Assembly (NCBI GenBank): GCA_903922465.1
Contig: CAIXTV010000301.1
Location: forward strand, 1-45,875
Direction of reading: 5' to 3'
From: an uncultured bacterium
GTDB taxonomy: Bacteria > Bacteroidota > Bacteroidia > Bacteroidales > CAIXTV01
Length of the DNA stretch: 45,875 bases
In this document: piece after piece, positions 7,035 to 13,651 of the stretch
Numbering within the stretch: position 1 is the stretch's first letter
Layout: every line of letters starts with the position of its first letter
Position numbers and translations under genes: made by a program
Notes under the pieces: generated by a model
Told to the model about the DNA's origin: nothing
What the model saw: only the letters and a program-made list of their open reading frames with translations
The model's database searches: none

Positions 7035-7983
7035 GTTTCTCAGGATGAATTTCCACAATATTAATCAAAGCTGGAACAAGAACGCATTCCCCCTTTGTGA
7101 CTTTTGTATGATTTGGCCCTGTTTTCAAAGTAAACGATCCTTCAGTGCATAAATACACCACAAAAGAGTCGAGTTCAGTATAGTCCTTTTCTACAGGATG
7201 ATGAAAATGCATGACATTCACCACAAAATGAGGTTCTTTAACTATTGATGCGCTCCCTTCGTTGGGCAAACGGTAGTCGGTTCGATATTTTGCATGGTGT
7301 GTAAAGTCAAGGGCATCGAGCGCAAGTTCAGTGTGCAGGTCACGGGCCATGCCATTTGCATCTTTGCGATCCCAATCGTAAATTCGATATGTAATATCAG
7401 AAGTTTGTTGGATTTCGGCCAGCAGTATGCCACTCCCAATGGCATGAACTCTGCCTGCAGGCATGTAAAATACATCCCCCTTCTGAGCATTCTCAAAATT
7501 AAGTACATCCTTAAGGCTATTTTCATTGAGATGTTTTAAATAAGATGTCCTGTCCATTTTACGGTTGAATCCACTAATGAGCTTTGCCCCCTGATCTGCC
7601 TGCATGACATACCACATTTCGGTTTTACCATTACATTGATGGCGTCTTTGTGCCAGAGCATCGTTGGGATGCACCTGAACAGAAAGGGCAGCGTTGGCAT
7701 CGATGATTTTAAAGAGCAAAGGAAATCCTTCGCCCGATTTTTCATACACCTGATCGCCAATTAGGTCGCCCATATACACTTCGATGAGCTCGTTAATTTC
7801 ATTTCCTTCCAAAAAACCATTAGAAACTATTGAGGCCTCGCCTGCAACAGACGACAATAGCCAAACCTCGCCACAATTTGGAAGGGGTGCATAATTTAAA
7901 CCTAAAAGGTCGTGAATTTTATTTCCACCCCATATCTTATCTTTATATATAGGAGTGAATTTAAGGGGATATAGTTGGTGCAT
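6994..7983 (-). CDS. manA: mannose-6-phosphate isomerase, class I
   Basis: A zinc-dependent cupin enzyme of 329 residues that interconverts fructose 6-phosphate and mannose 6-phosphate, giving precursors for GDP-mannose and surface glycans. The zinc ligands are visible: Gln103 and His105 in SVQVHPND, Glu122 in GKTEMWYV and His180 in PAGRVHAIGSG. The N-terminus KFTPIYKDKIWGG is typical of the short bacterial form. The start at 7983 is preceded by an exact -7 box at 8002-8009. The downstream lipoprotein gene starts inside its last 41 bases, so the two are probably cotranscribed. Confidence 0.93.
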   Translation of the reverse strand: MHQLYPLKFTPIYKDKIWGGNKIHDLLGLNYAPLPNCGEVWLLSSVAGEASIVSNGFLEGNEINELIEVYMGDLIGDQVYEKSGEGFPLLFKIIDANAALSVQVHPNDALAQRRHQCNGKTEMWYVMQADQGAKLISGFNRKMDRTSYLKHLNENSLKDVLNFENAQKGDVFYMPAGRVHAIGSGILLAEIQQTSDITYRIYDWDRKDANGMARDLHTELALDALDFTHHAKYRTDYRLPNEGSASIVKEPHFVVNVMHFHHPVEKDYTELDSFVVYLCTEGSFTLKTGPNHTKVTKGECVLVPALINIVEIHPEKHVEILEVYIEHFA

Positions 7984-8001
7984 ATGATAATTTCTATCTC
8001 A

Positions 8002-8009
8002 CAAAATTA
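8002..8009 (-). promoter_or_regulatory. -7 box of the manA promoter
   Basis: The minus strand reads TAATTTTG, an exact TAnnTTTG match 19 bases before the manA ATG. No clear -33 TTTG is seen. Confidence 0.45.
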
Positions 8010-8328
8010 AATTTAATTTGGCTTGTATGGAAGAATTTCTTTTAAATTGCTTGATTTCCTTCTTTCAGGAAGTAAATATTATGGGCAACATTTCGCCATA
8101 ATCGCGAAATAATTCGAACATATAGCTCTTCTAATCAAAAAACTACTTCAATAATTCTGTTTTAATTTGCATTTTGTCGCTTAAGACAAAATTTCTTTAA
8201 ATTTTTTCAACAAATTTCAGATTCCCATATTTAGCAGATTCCTCTGCAAGCCCTGTTTATGTAGGGGGAAAACTTTCCCTCCGCACCTCTTATCTATTAA
8301 AAATAATTTATTTCTGCTTATTTTTATA
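8010..8328. other. intergenic region, manA to ferredoxin
   Basis: This 319-base AT-rich stretch shows no plausible gene on either strand. The one local feature is a G-run/C-run pair, AGGGGGAAA (8261-8269) and TTTCCCTCC (8273-8281), which can form an imperfect hairpin. Its role is unknown. Confidence 0.5.
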
Positions 8329-8356
8329 TTGGTTTAAGCTTAAATGAATATATTTG
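8329..8356 (+). promoter_or_regulatory. ferredoxin promoter
   Basis: A TTG at 8329-8331 (-33) and TATATTTG at 8349-8356 (exact -7 box) are separated by 17 bases, the usual Bacteroidota spacing. Transcription would begin about 8363, some 19 bases before the ATG at 8382. This makes the ATG at 8344 in another frame an unlikely start. Confidence 0.65.
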
Positions 8357-8381
8357 CCGACGAAACCAAAAAAAAACAAAA

Positions 8382-8549
8382 ATGGCTTATATTATTTCAG
8401 ACGATTGTACTGCTTGCGGTACTTGCATTGATGAATGCCCAGTTGAGGCAATCTCAGAAGGTGACATCTACAAAATTGATCCAGACATTTGTACCGATTG
8501 TGGTGCTTGTGCTGATGTTTGTCCGGTTGAAGCAATTCATCCTGAATAA
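8382..8549 (+). CDS. 2[4Fe-4S] bacterial-type ferredoxin
   Basis: A 55-residue electron carrier starting MAYIISDDC. Two complete cluster motifs CxxCxxCxxxCP are present: Cys 9, 12, 15, 19 followed by Pro20, and Cys 37, 40, 43, 47 followed by Pro48. The two halves are near duplicates (DECPVEAI and DVCPVEAI), as in clostridial-type ferredoxins that serve pyruvate:ferredoxin oxidoreductases, hydrogenases or Rnf. It is strongly acidic. It stands alone as one transcript, with a promoter at 8329-8356 and a terminator at 8567-8602. It is short enough to be lost in ORF calling: a 74-residue frame at 8344-8568 overlaps it in another phase and is a shadow. Confidence 0.95.
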   Translation: MAYIISDDCTACGTCIDECPVEAISEGDIYKIDPDICTDCGACADVCPVEAIHPE

Positions 8550-8566
8550 AACTCAAACATCTTATT

Positions 8567-8602
8567 AAAAAACTGTCTTCGCTATGGAGGCAGTTTTTTT
8601 TT
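8567..8602 (+). terminator. intrinsic terminator of the ferredoxin gene
   Basis: AAAACTGTCTTC (about 8569-8580) pairs with GGAGGCAGTTTT (8586-8597) with two G-U pairs, around the loop GCTAT, followed by a run of nine T. It starts 18 bases after the stop codon. Confidence 0.85.
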
Positions 8603-8680
8603 GCCCTAAATGGACAGATATTATACTTCTATATATCACTATTACAACTACTTTCATAATTATACATCCAAACTAAGTGC

Positions 8681-8968
8681 CAAATATTAGTCCTCTTCAG
8701 CGACTATTTAGTCTAAAAACAGGACTTTCGACTCCTCGTTTCAGACTAATTAGTCCAATTTCAGGACTAATTAGTCTTGCGGGAGGACTAATTAGTCGGG
8801 GCAGTAAGACTATTTAGTCTGGAAAGAGCCTATTTAGTCTGGGTAATAGGACTAAATAGTCCTATTGATAATACTAATTAGTCTGGAAACAGGAGTATTT
8901 AGTCCTAGGAGGAAGACTATTTAGTCTGGCTATAGGACTAATTAGTCCTCGTGGAGGAGGCATTAGTC
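8681..8968. repeat. palindromic 21-bp tandem array (array 1), 14 units
   Basis: A 12-bp palindromic core GACTAATTAGTC (variants GACTATTTAGTC, GACTAAATAGTC) recurs at 8681, 8702, 8723, 8744, 8765, 8786, 8808, 8828, 8850, 8872, 8893, 8915, 8936 and 8957. Start-to-start steps are 20-22 bases. Perfect GACTAATTAGTC palindromes occur at 8744, 8765, 8786 and 8936. The 8-10 base linkers are related (often TGGAAA-AG), not unique. The right half TAGTC is kept in 13 of 14 units, the left half GACTA in 8. Because steps are not multiples of three, it is not a coding repeat. The unit is far too short for CRISPR. Confidence 0.9.
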
Positions 8969-9075
8969 TGGAAAAAGGATGTTTTTTTGAAACTTATCCA
9001 ATAAAAAAACCATTTTGTAGAGGTTTTTATGGAATCGAAATGGGAATATACTTATTGATTAAGCCTTATTTACTT

Positions 9076-9588
9076 TTAATGCTTTTTTACGATAATTTCA
9101 GGAGTGGTAATACTATTGCTTTGGTTTAGTGCACGATCGAGAATATACAATTCGAAACGTATGGTATCGTAAGTTGAAAGAGGGTTGTTGATATAAATTT
9201 CCATCTGAAGATCGCCACTAAGCGGCATTTCTTTTCCAGAAGGGTTAATTAGGGGGATTCTTGCATTAAAAGGCAAAGGAGGTTCCACTTTTGTCCAAAC
9301 TCCCATTTGACGTTCGAAATATTGAATAAAAAAGTTGTAATAATAAGGGCTTCCAGGGCTATAGGGAGAGAATGTATCTCCCATTGCAAGCCCAATATCG
9401 CCATTCCCATCTGTAAAAGAGAGGGTGACTATGCCTTTATCATCATATATCGTAGCATTTTGAATTTTAGAGAAGCTCTTAAACTCAATATGAGGAGTAT
9501 CAGGATAATTCTCCTTTTTCCGACAGGAAAACAGAATCAGAAACCCCATTAATACAAGAATTAATCGTAATTTTGAATGCTTAAACAT
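9076..9588 (-). CDS. lipoprotein of unknown function
   Basis: A 170-residue protein with a lipoprotein signal (MFKHSKLRLILVLMGFLILFSC, lipobox Cys at 22), so it is probably anchored in the outer membrane facing the periplasm or surface. After the Cys it carries KKENYPDTPHIEF and then a beta-rich body with TLSFTDGNGDIGLA (about residues 55-68) and IRFELYILDRALNQSNSITTPEI near the end, a pattern shared by many small Bacteroidota lipoproteins. I do not recognise a function. It is divergent from the gene at 9627 with only 38 bases between, so their promoters must overlap. Confidence 0.75.
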   Translation of the reverse strand: MFKHSKLRLILVLMGFLILFSCRKKENYPDTPHIEFKSFSKIQNATIYDDKGIVTLSFTDGNGDIGLAMGDTFSPYSPGSPYYYNFFIQYFERQMGVWTKVEPPLPFNARIPLINPSGKEMPLSGDLQMEIYINNPLSTYDTIRFELYILDRALNQSNSITTPEIIVKKH

Positions 9589-9626
9589 AGTTTAGAAATC
9601 AGAGCATAAAGGTACAAATAAATTCA

Positions 9627-10610
9627 ATGACAATACAATCTGCTGATATTTTCAATATTTCGACCGATGAACAATTTCGGCATCTTGCTATAGATATCTT
9701 TCATTATCAATATCTAAACAATAATCTTTACCGACAATGGGTCGATGGCTTAAACATTAATTACAAGGAAGTAACCGAAATTTATCAAATTCCTTTTCTT
9801 CCGATACAGTTTTTTAAAAGTCATTCAATTGTTAGTGGAAACGAGAAAATTCAGAAGATATTTCAAAGCAGCGGTACAACCGAAAGTATACCTTCTCTAC
9901 ATCATGTATCCGACATCAGCCTTTATGAACAAAGCTTTAATTTGAATTTTAAATTGACTTTTGGGATACCCGAACAATATCATATTCTCGCCCTTCTCCC
10001 TTCCTACCTCGAAAGAGAAGGCTCTTCATTAGTCTATATGATGGAACATCTCATTAAAAAAACAAATGATGAGCATAGCGGATTCTATTTGCACGATTTC
10101 GGAGAGCTTAATCACAAATTACATCTACTTAAAGATTCCCCACGAAAAACCATGCTTTGGGGAGTAAGTTATGCCTTGCTTGATTTCTGCGAACAATTTC
10201 CCTCCTCGCTTCCGAAACTCATGCTTATTGAAACCGGAGGAATGAAAGGAAAACGAAAGGAACTGATTCGTCAGCAATTGCACCACGAACTTTGTAATGG
10301 CTTCGGGCTTGAAAACATTTCTTCGGAATATGGAATGACAGAATTATTATCGCAGGCATATTCCTATGGGAAAGGCCTTTTTCGCACACCACCATGGATG
10401 AAAGTGATGATAAGAGATGTTTACGACCCATTTTCATATTGTAAAAACGGCCGAAATGGTGCCATTAACATAATTGATTTGGCTAACCTGAACTCATGTA
10501 GCTTTATTATGACTGATGATATCGGAATTATGCACGAAAACGAAGCCTTCGAAGTGCTTGGTCGTATCGACAATAGCGACATTAGAGGCTGTAATCTTTT
10601 ATACAGCTAA
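9627..10610 (+). CDS. LuxE/phenylacetate-CoA-ligase-like acyl-adenylating protein
   Basis: A 327-residue member of the adenylate-forming (ANL) superfamily most like LuxE acyl-protein synthetase. The ATP-binding P-loop is FQSSGTTES (residues 79-87). GGMKGKR lies at 204-210, the adenine-binding segment SSEYGMTE at 232-239, and the late motif DDIGIMH with VLGRIDNSDIRGCNL at the end. LuxE activates a fatty acid as acyl-AMP and transfers it to a partner. No LuxC reductase or carrier protein is adjacent, so the acceptor is unknown. hemW follows after two bases, so the pair is an operon. It may act in lipid or surface modification; that is inference. Confidence 0.78.
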   Translation: MTIQSADIFNISTDEQFRHLAIDIFHYQYLNNNLYRQWVDGLNINYKEVTEIYQIPFLPIQFFKSHSIVSGNEKIQKIFQSSGTTESIPSLHHVSDISLYEQSFNLNFKLTFGIPEQYHILALLPSYLEREGSSLVYMMEHLIKKTNDEHSGFYLHDFGELNHKLHLLKDSPRKTMLWGVSYALLDFCEQFPSSLPKLMLIETGGMKGKRKELIRQQLHHELCNGFGLENISSEYGMTELLSQAYSYGKGLFRTPPWMKVMIRDVYDPFSYCKNGRNGAINIIDLANLNSCSFIMTDDIGIMHENEAFEVLGRIDNSDIRGCNLLYS

Positions 10611-10612
10611 TA

Positions 10613-11740
10613 ATGGCAGGAATTTACCTTCACATTCCGTTTTGCAGACACAAATGTGCATATTGCGATTTTTTCTCTTCGGTTTCTTTATCGAATAAAT
10701 CGGAATATTTAATAGCTCTTCAGCAAGAAATACGTTTACAATCGAATTATTTTGAGGGAGAAAGCATTAGCAGCATCTATTTTGGTGGGGGTACCCCTTC
10801 CCTACTCGAACCTCACGAAATCCATCAACTTCTAAATTATATTTTTGAAGAATTCAGCGTAATTGACTTCCCTGAAATCACCATGGAAGCGAACCCTGAG
10901 GATATTAATTATGATTGGATTTGTGGTATCCGTGAGACACAAGTAAACAGAATCTCTTTAGGAGTTCAATCATTTGACAGTAGTGTCCTTCAACATATTG
11001 GGAGAAAACATACGGCAGAAAAATCATTTAATTCAATTCAACTATTGTTGGATGAAGGGTATAACAACATCACTGCCGACCTAATATATGGCATTCCAGG
11101 TCAAACCGATGACATCCTAAAAAAGGATATTAACACCCTAATTGAATTCAATATTCCACACATATCTGCTTATGCCCTTACAGTTGAAGAAAAGACTCTT
11201 TTACATAGGCAAATTAAACAAGGAAAGCTTTCTCCTCCCGACGAAAACCAAATGGCGGATCAATTCTACCTAATAAAAGACAGTCTGGCACAAATGGGTT
11301 ACGAACACTATGAAATCTCAAATTATTGCTTGCCTAGCCATCAGGCGAAACACAATGTTTCTTATTGGACAGGCGAAAAATATCTGGGCCTAGGAGCTTC
11401 TGCACATTCCTACGATGGAAAAATTCGCAAATGGAATGTATCAAGCATCAAAGAATACATTCAATCGCTGCAAAAAGGAAAGATATTATGCGAATCGGAA
11501 GAAATAAGCCCAATCATGCGTCATAATGAATATATTTTAACCCACCTGCGAACAAAATGGGGAGTTAAATTAGCGGAACTCGAAAAGATGTTTGGCGGGC
11601 AAGCGCTTTTATCATTAATGGAAAACGCGAAAACACCCTTATCTGAAGGGCTTTTACTAATTAAAAACGAAGCCATCGTATTAAGCAGAGAAGGAATGCT
11701 ACTTGCCGACCGGCTTTCTTCCGGTCTTTTTATGGAGTAG
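10613..11740 (+). CDS. hemW: radical SAM heme chaperone HemW
   Basis: A 375-residue radical SAM protein. The cluster motif CxxxCxYC is at Cys11, Cys15 and Cys18 (PFCRHKCAYCDF), and GGGTPS at 58-63 binds S-adenosylmethionine. HemW proteins are often mis-named as oxygen-independent coproporphyrinogen oxidase, but this one has HemW length and lacks the longer N-terminal part of HemN. It inserts heme into client proteins at the membrane. A heme-type TonB receptor lies further along in this window. Its last 42 bases overlap the 3' end of the convergent gene at 11699, and a hairpin with a T-run lies inside its last codons. Confidence 0.9.
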   Translation: MAGIYLHIPFCRHKCAYCDFFSSVSLSNKSEYLIALQQEIRLQSNYFEGESISSIYFGGGTPSLLEPHEIHQLLNYIFEEFSVIDFPEITMEANPEDINYDWICGIRETQVNRISLGVQSFDSSVLQHIGRKHTAEKSFNSIQLLLDEGYNNITADLIYGIPGQTDDILKKDINTLIEFNIPHISAYALTVEEKTLLHRQIKQGKLSPPDENQMADQFYLIKDSLAQMGYEHYEISNYCLPSHQAKHNVSYWTGEKYLGLGASAHSYDGKIRKWNVSSIKEYIQSLQKGKILCESEEISPIMRHNEYILTHLRTKWGVKLAELEKMFGGQALLSLMENAKTPLSEGLLLIKNEAIVLSREGMLLADRLSSGLFME

Positions 11741-12871
11741 CACTTGAATAGAGTCCTGCAATTGATGAATTTTCAAGGTATCTTGCTGAATCTGTCTTTG
11801 CCAAGGTTCATCCGACAACTTAACCGAAATCATCACAGGATTATGATCACTAAATTCAAAGCCAAGAGGAAATGTTTTCACTGATAATGCCTCAATATTG
11901 GGGGATACAATAAAATAATCGATGATAGTAGTTAATGTTTTCCCTTTTTGATAAGCTTCATTTAAAAAACGGTTTGAAGGAGATTTGGCATCAAACATCC
12001 ACTTCCATGAAGAAGGCATAAAATCTTTACTAAATGGAGGAGAAATTAGTTCAGCAGCATCCCCTGTTGTGAAATTGCTCTTCTTAAATCCGGGAGGGTT
12101 TTGGTTCCAGTCGCCACCTGCAATCACATAGTTTCCTTTGGAATACTCATCCAACAAAAGAGTTTTCAAAGTTCTTAATTCGCCTTGCCTAAGCCTACCG
12201 TCATCATCAAAAGCAGAATTATGCAAATTTACAATCACTAAACTTTTCCCATTCTCCAATTGAAGTCGGGTCACAAGCAAACAACGGTCGAGCATAAACA
12301 ATCGCTTTGGCCAATCATAATTTACTTCAAAGCCCAAACGGTAGCTCTCACCAATTTTATATGGGCTAAATGTCATCATTCCGGCACTAACCTTTCCCAT
12401 AGGCGACTGAAGTGGCACTGGCACGAAACCAACATTGTAGTTCTCTGCGTAAACGCTGTTTAACTTTGAGAAAGCTTTTATCAACATTTGTTCTTGTTGC
12501 GTATAATAGCTTCGTTTCGAATCGACATCCACTTCTTGGATTAAACAAAAATCGAGATGTGATTGTGAAGACAAGAAATTAAAAATCCCATTAAGATATT
12601 GCTGATACTGCTCGATGCTACAACGTGTTTGTTTGCCTCCATCATAGAAAAAATCCATTTCCTTTCCCAATCCACAATAGCCAATGTTCCATGAAAGCAA
12701 ATTCAACTCGCGCGATTCGGGGAAAGGTTGGTTTGCATTGCCTTTTGGTGAAAGTTCCATCCTTAGAAGAGGTTTAAAATCAGTTATACTTGCCCAAATA
12801 ATGAAAGAAATGCTTATTAAAAGGAATAAACCTGCTATCCACGATAAGATTTGTATTATTTTTACAGTCAT
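11699..12871 (-). CDS. endonuclease/exonuclease/phosphatase family membrane protein
   Basis: A 390-residue protein with one N-terminal membrane span (about residues 7-28) and an EEP (DNase I-like) domain outside. Metal and catalytic motifs are in order: LLSWNIGYCGLG, LIQEVD, NLHNSAFDDDG, AGGDWNQNP, IDYFIVSPN and FSDHNPV. All residues expected for an active Mg-dependent phosphodiesterase are present. The family includes nucleases, sphingomyelinases and inositol phosphatases, so the substrate is open. The short C-terminal helix after the domain (QRQIQQDTLKIHQLQDSIQ) looks like a coiled coil and overlaps hemW. An exact -7 box lies at 12915-12922. Confidence 0.82.
   Translation of the reverse strand: MTVKIIQILSWIAGLFLLISISFIIWASITDFKPLLRMELSPKGNANQPFPESRELNLLSWNIGYCGLGKEMDFFYDGGKQTRCSIEQYQQYLNGIFNFLSSQSHLDFCLIQEVDVDSKRSYYTQQEQMLIKAFSKLNSVYAENYNVGFVPVPLQSPMGKVSAGMMTFSPYKIGESYRLGFEVNYDWPKRLFMLDRCLLVTRLQLENGKSLVIVNLHNSAFDDDGRLRQGELRTLKTLLLDEYSKGNYVIAGGDWNQNPPGFKKSNFTTGDAAELISPPFSKDFMPSSWKWMFDAKSPSNRFLNEAYQKGKTLTTIIDYFIVSPNIEALSVKTFPLGFEFSDHNPVMISVKLSDEPWQRQIQQDTLKIHQLQDSIQVLLHKKTGRKPVGK
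11708..11731 (+). terminator. terminator-like hairpin inside the end of hemW
   Basis: GACCGG (11708-11713) pairs with CCGGTC (11721-11726) around a 7-base loop, followed by TTTTT at 11727-11731. The hemW stop codon is at 11738-11740, after the T-run. If used as an intrinsic terminator it would cut the message before the stop codon. Confidence 0.4.
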
Positions 12872-12914
12872 TTTAATTTGTTTTTATGGACTTCAGAAAC
12901 TTCAATATCTTCTT

Positions 12915-12922
12915 CAAATGTA
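12915..12922 (-). promoter_or_regulatory. -7 box of the EEP-family gene
   Basis: The minus strand reads TACATTTG, an exact TAnnTTTG match about 44 bases before the ATG at 12871. No clear -33 element. Confidence 0.4.
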
Positions 12923-12976
12923 AACATAATATTGCACTTAAACATAAAGACATTAAAGCTATCCATAATAAATTCG

Positions 12977-12984
12977 TATTTTTG
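12977..12984 (+). promoter_or_regulatory. -7 box of the gene at 13022
   Basis: TATTTTTG matches TAnnTTTG exactly and lies 38 bases before the ATG at 13022. It is divergent from the box at 12915-12922. Confidence 0.45.
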
Positions 12985-13021
12985 TGTTCGATATTAAAAG
13001 ACAAAACTAAATAATTAAATC

Positions 13022-13555
13022 ATGGCAGAGATACAATTGGGAGTTGGATCAAGGATAAAACACCCACAATTCGGCAAAGGAGTGGTAGTTCAAATACGTT
13101 CGGACGTATATGAAATCGCTTTTATTGAAAACGGAATCCGTCAAATATCAAGAGAATACGATGGGCTTGAGATTATCGAAGCTGTAGAAACCCCTTCAGA
13201 AGTCACCACCTACGAAAAACTTGAAAAAAGTCTGATTCGTGTGCTGCGACGTTTCAGCGACGTGCAGGAAACTGTCCCATTAGGTGCTAAATGGTCAAAT
13301 GGAAGGCTGGTAATGTATCCGGGCGACAGCAGTTTAAAAGAAAAAGAAGTGCCCATTGATGCCTTCTTTCATAAAATCGTTATGATTCGCGATCGAATAA
13401 GAGTTTTAGAGCAAAAACTCAATGCAAGCAAGCTGACAGATGAAGAAAAAGTGGATATGCAACAATATATCACGCGCATATATGGAAGTTTAACTACTTT
13501 TAACATTCTATTCAAGAACAAAGAAGACTTCTTTATAGGTGAAAAAACCACCTAA
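13022..13555 (+). CDS. Tudor-like domain protein of unknown function
   Basis: A 177-residue soluble protein. Residues 5-53 (VGSRIKHPQFGKGVVVQI, then YEIAFIENGIRQISREYDGLEII) resemble the small beta-barrel at the C-terminus of PcrA/UvrD helicases, which contacts RNA polymerase. The copy in this window's own UvrD reads VGMEVEHLRFGKGKVLQM. The remaining 120 residues are mostly helical, with RIRVLEQKLNASKLTDEEKVDMQQYITRIYGSLTTFNILF, probably a coiled coil. There is no signal peptide or membrane span. It has its own -7 box. Binding to RNA polymerase or nucleic acid is inferred from the domain resemblance. Confidence 0.7.
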   Translation: MAEIQLGVGSRIKHPQFGKGVVVQIRSDVYEIAFIENGIRQISREYDGLEIIEAVETPSEVTTYEKLEKSLIRVLRRFSDVQETVPLGAKWSNGRLVMYPGDSSLKEKEVPIDAFFHKIVMIRDRIRVLEQKLNASKLTDEEKVDMQQYITRIYGSLTTFNILFKNKEDFFIGEKTT

Positions 13556-13626
13556 TGAGTGAGTTCGCATTAATAATCGCTACAAATGTATTTTTAATGC
13601 CTTAATCTTTATTCGTAATAAATATT

Positions 13627-13634
13627 TAAATTTG
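13627..13634 (+). promoter_or_regulatory. -7 box of the GH3-family gene
   Basis: TAAATTTG matches TAnnTTTG exactly, 17 bases before the ATG at 13652. No TTTG is seen near -33. Confidence 0.45.
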
Positions 13635-13651
13635 CAATCAATACTCAATGC

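Noticed and set aside
8261-8281. G-run/C-run hairpin as a riboswitch or terminator
   Set aside because: Pairing is imperfect, no T-run follows, and it lies upstream of the ferredoxin promoter rather than within its leader.
8344-8568. 74-residue open frame over the ferredoxin
   Set aside because: Different phase from a perfect 2[4Fe-4S] ferredoxin, and its ATG lies inside the promoter region.
8681-8968. CRISPR array
   Set aside because: Repeat core is only 12 bp and linkers are 8-10 bp and similar to each other. CRISPR repeats are 23-47 bp with unique spacers of about 30 bp. No cas genes are present.
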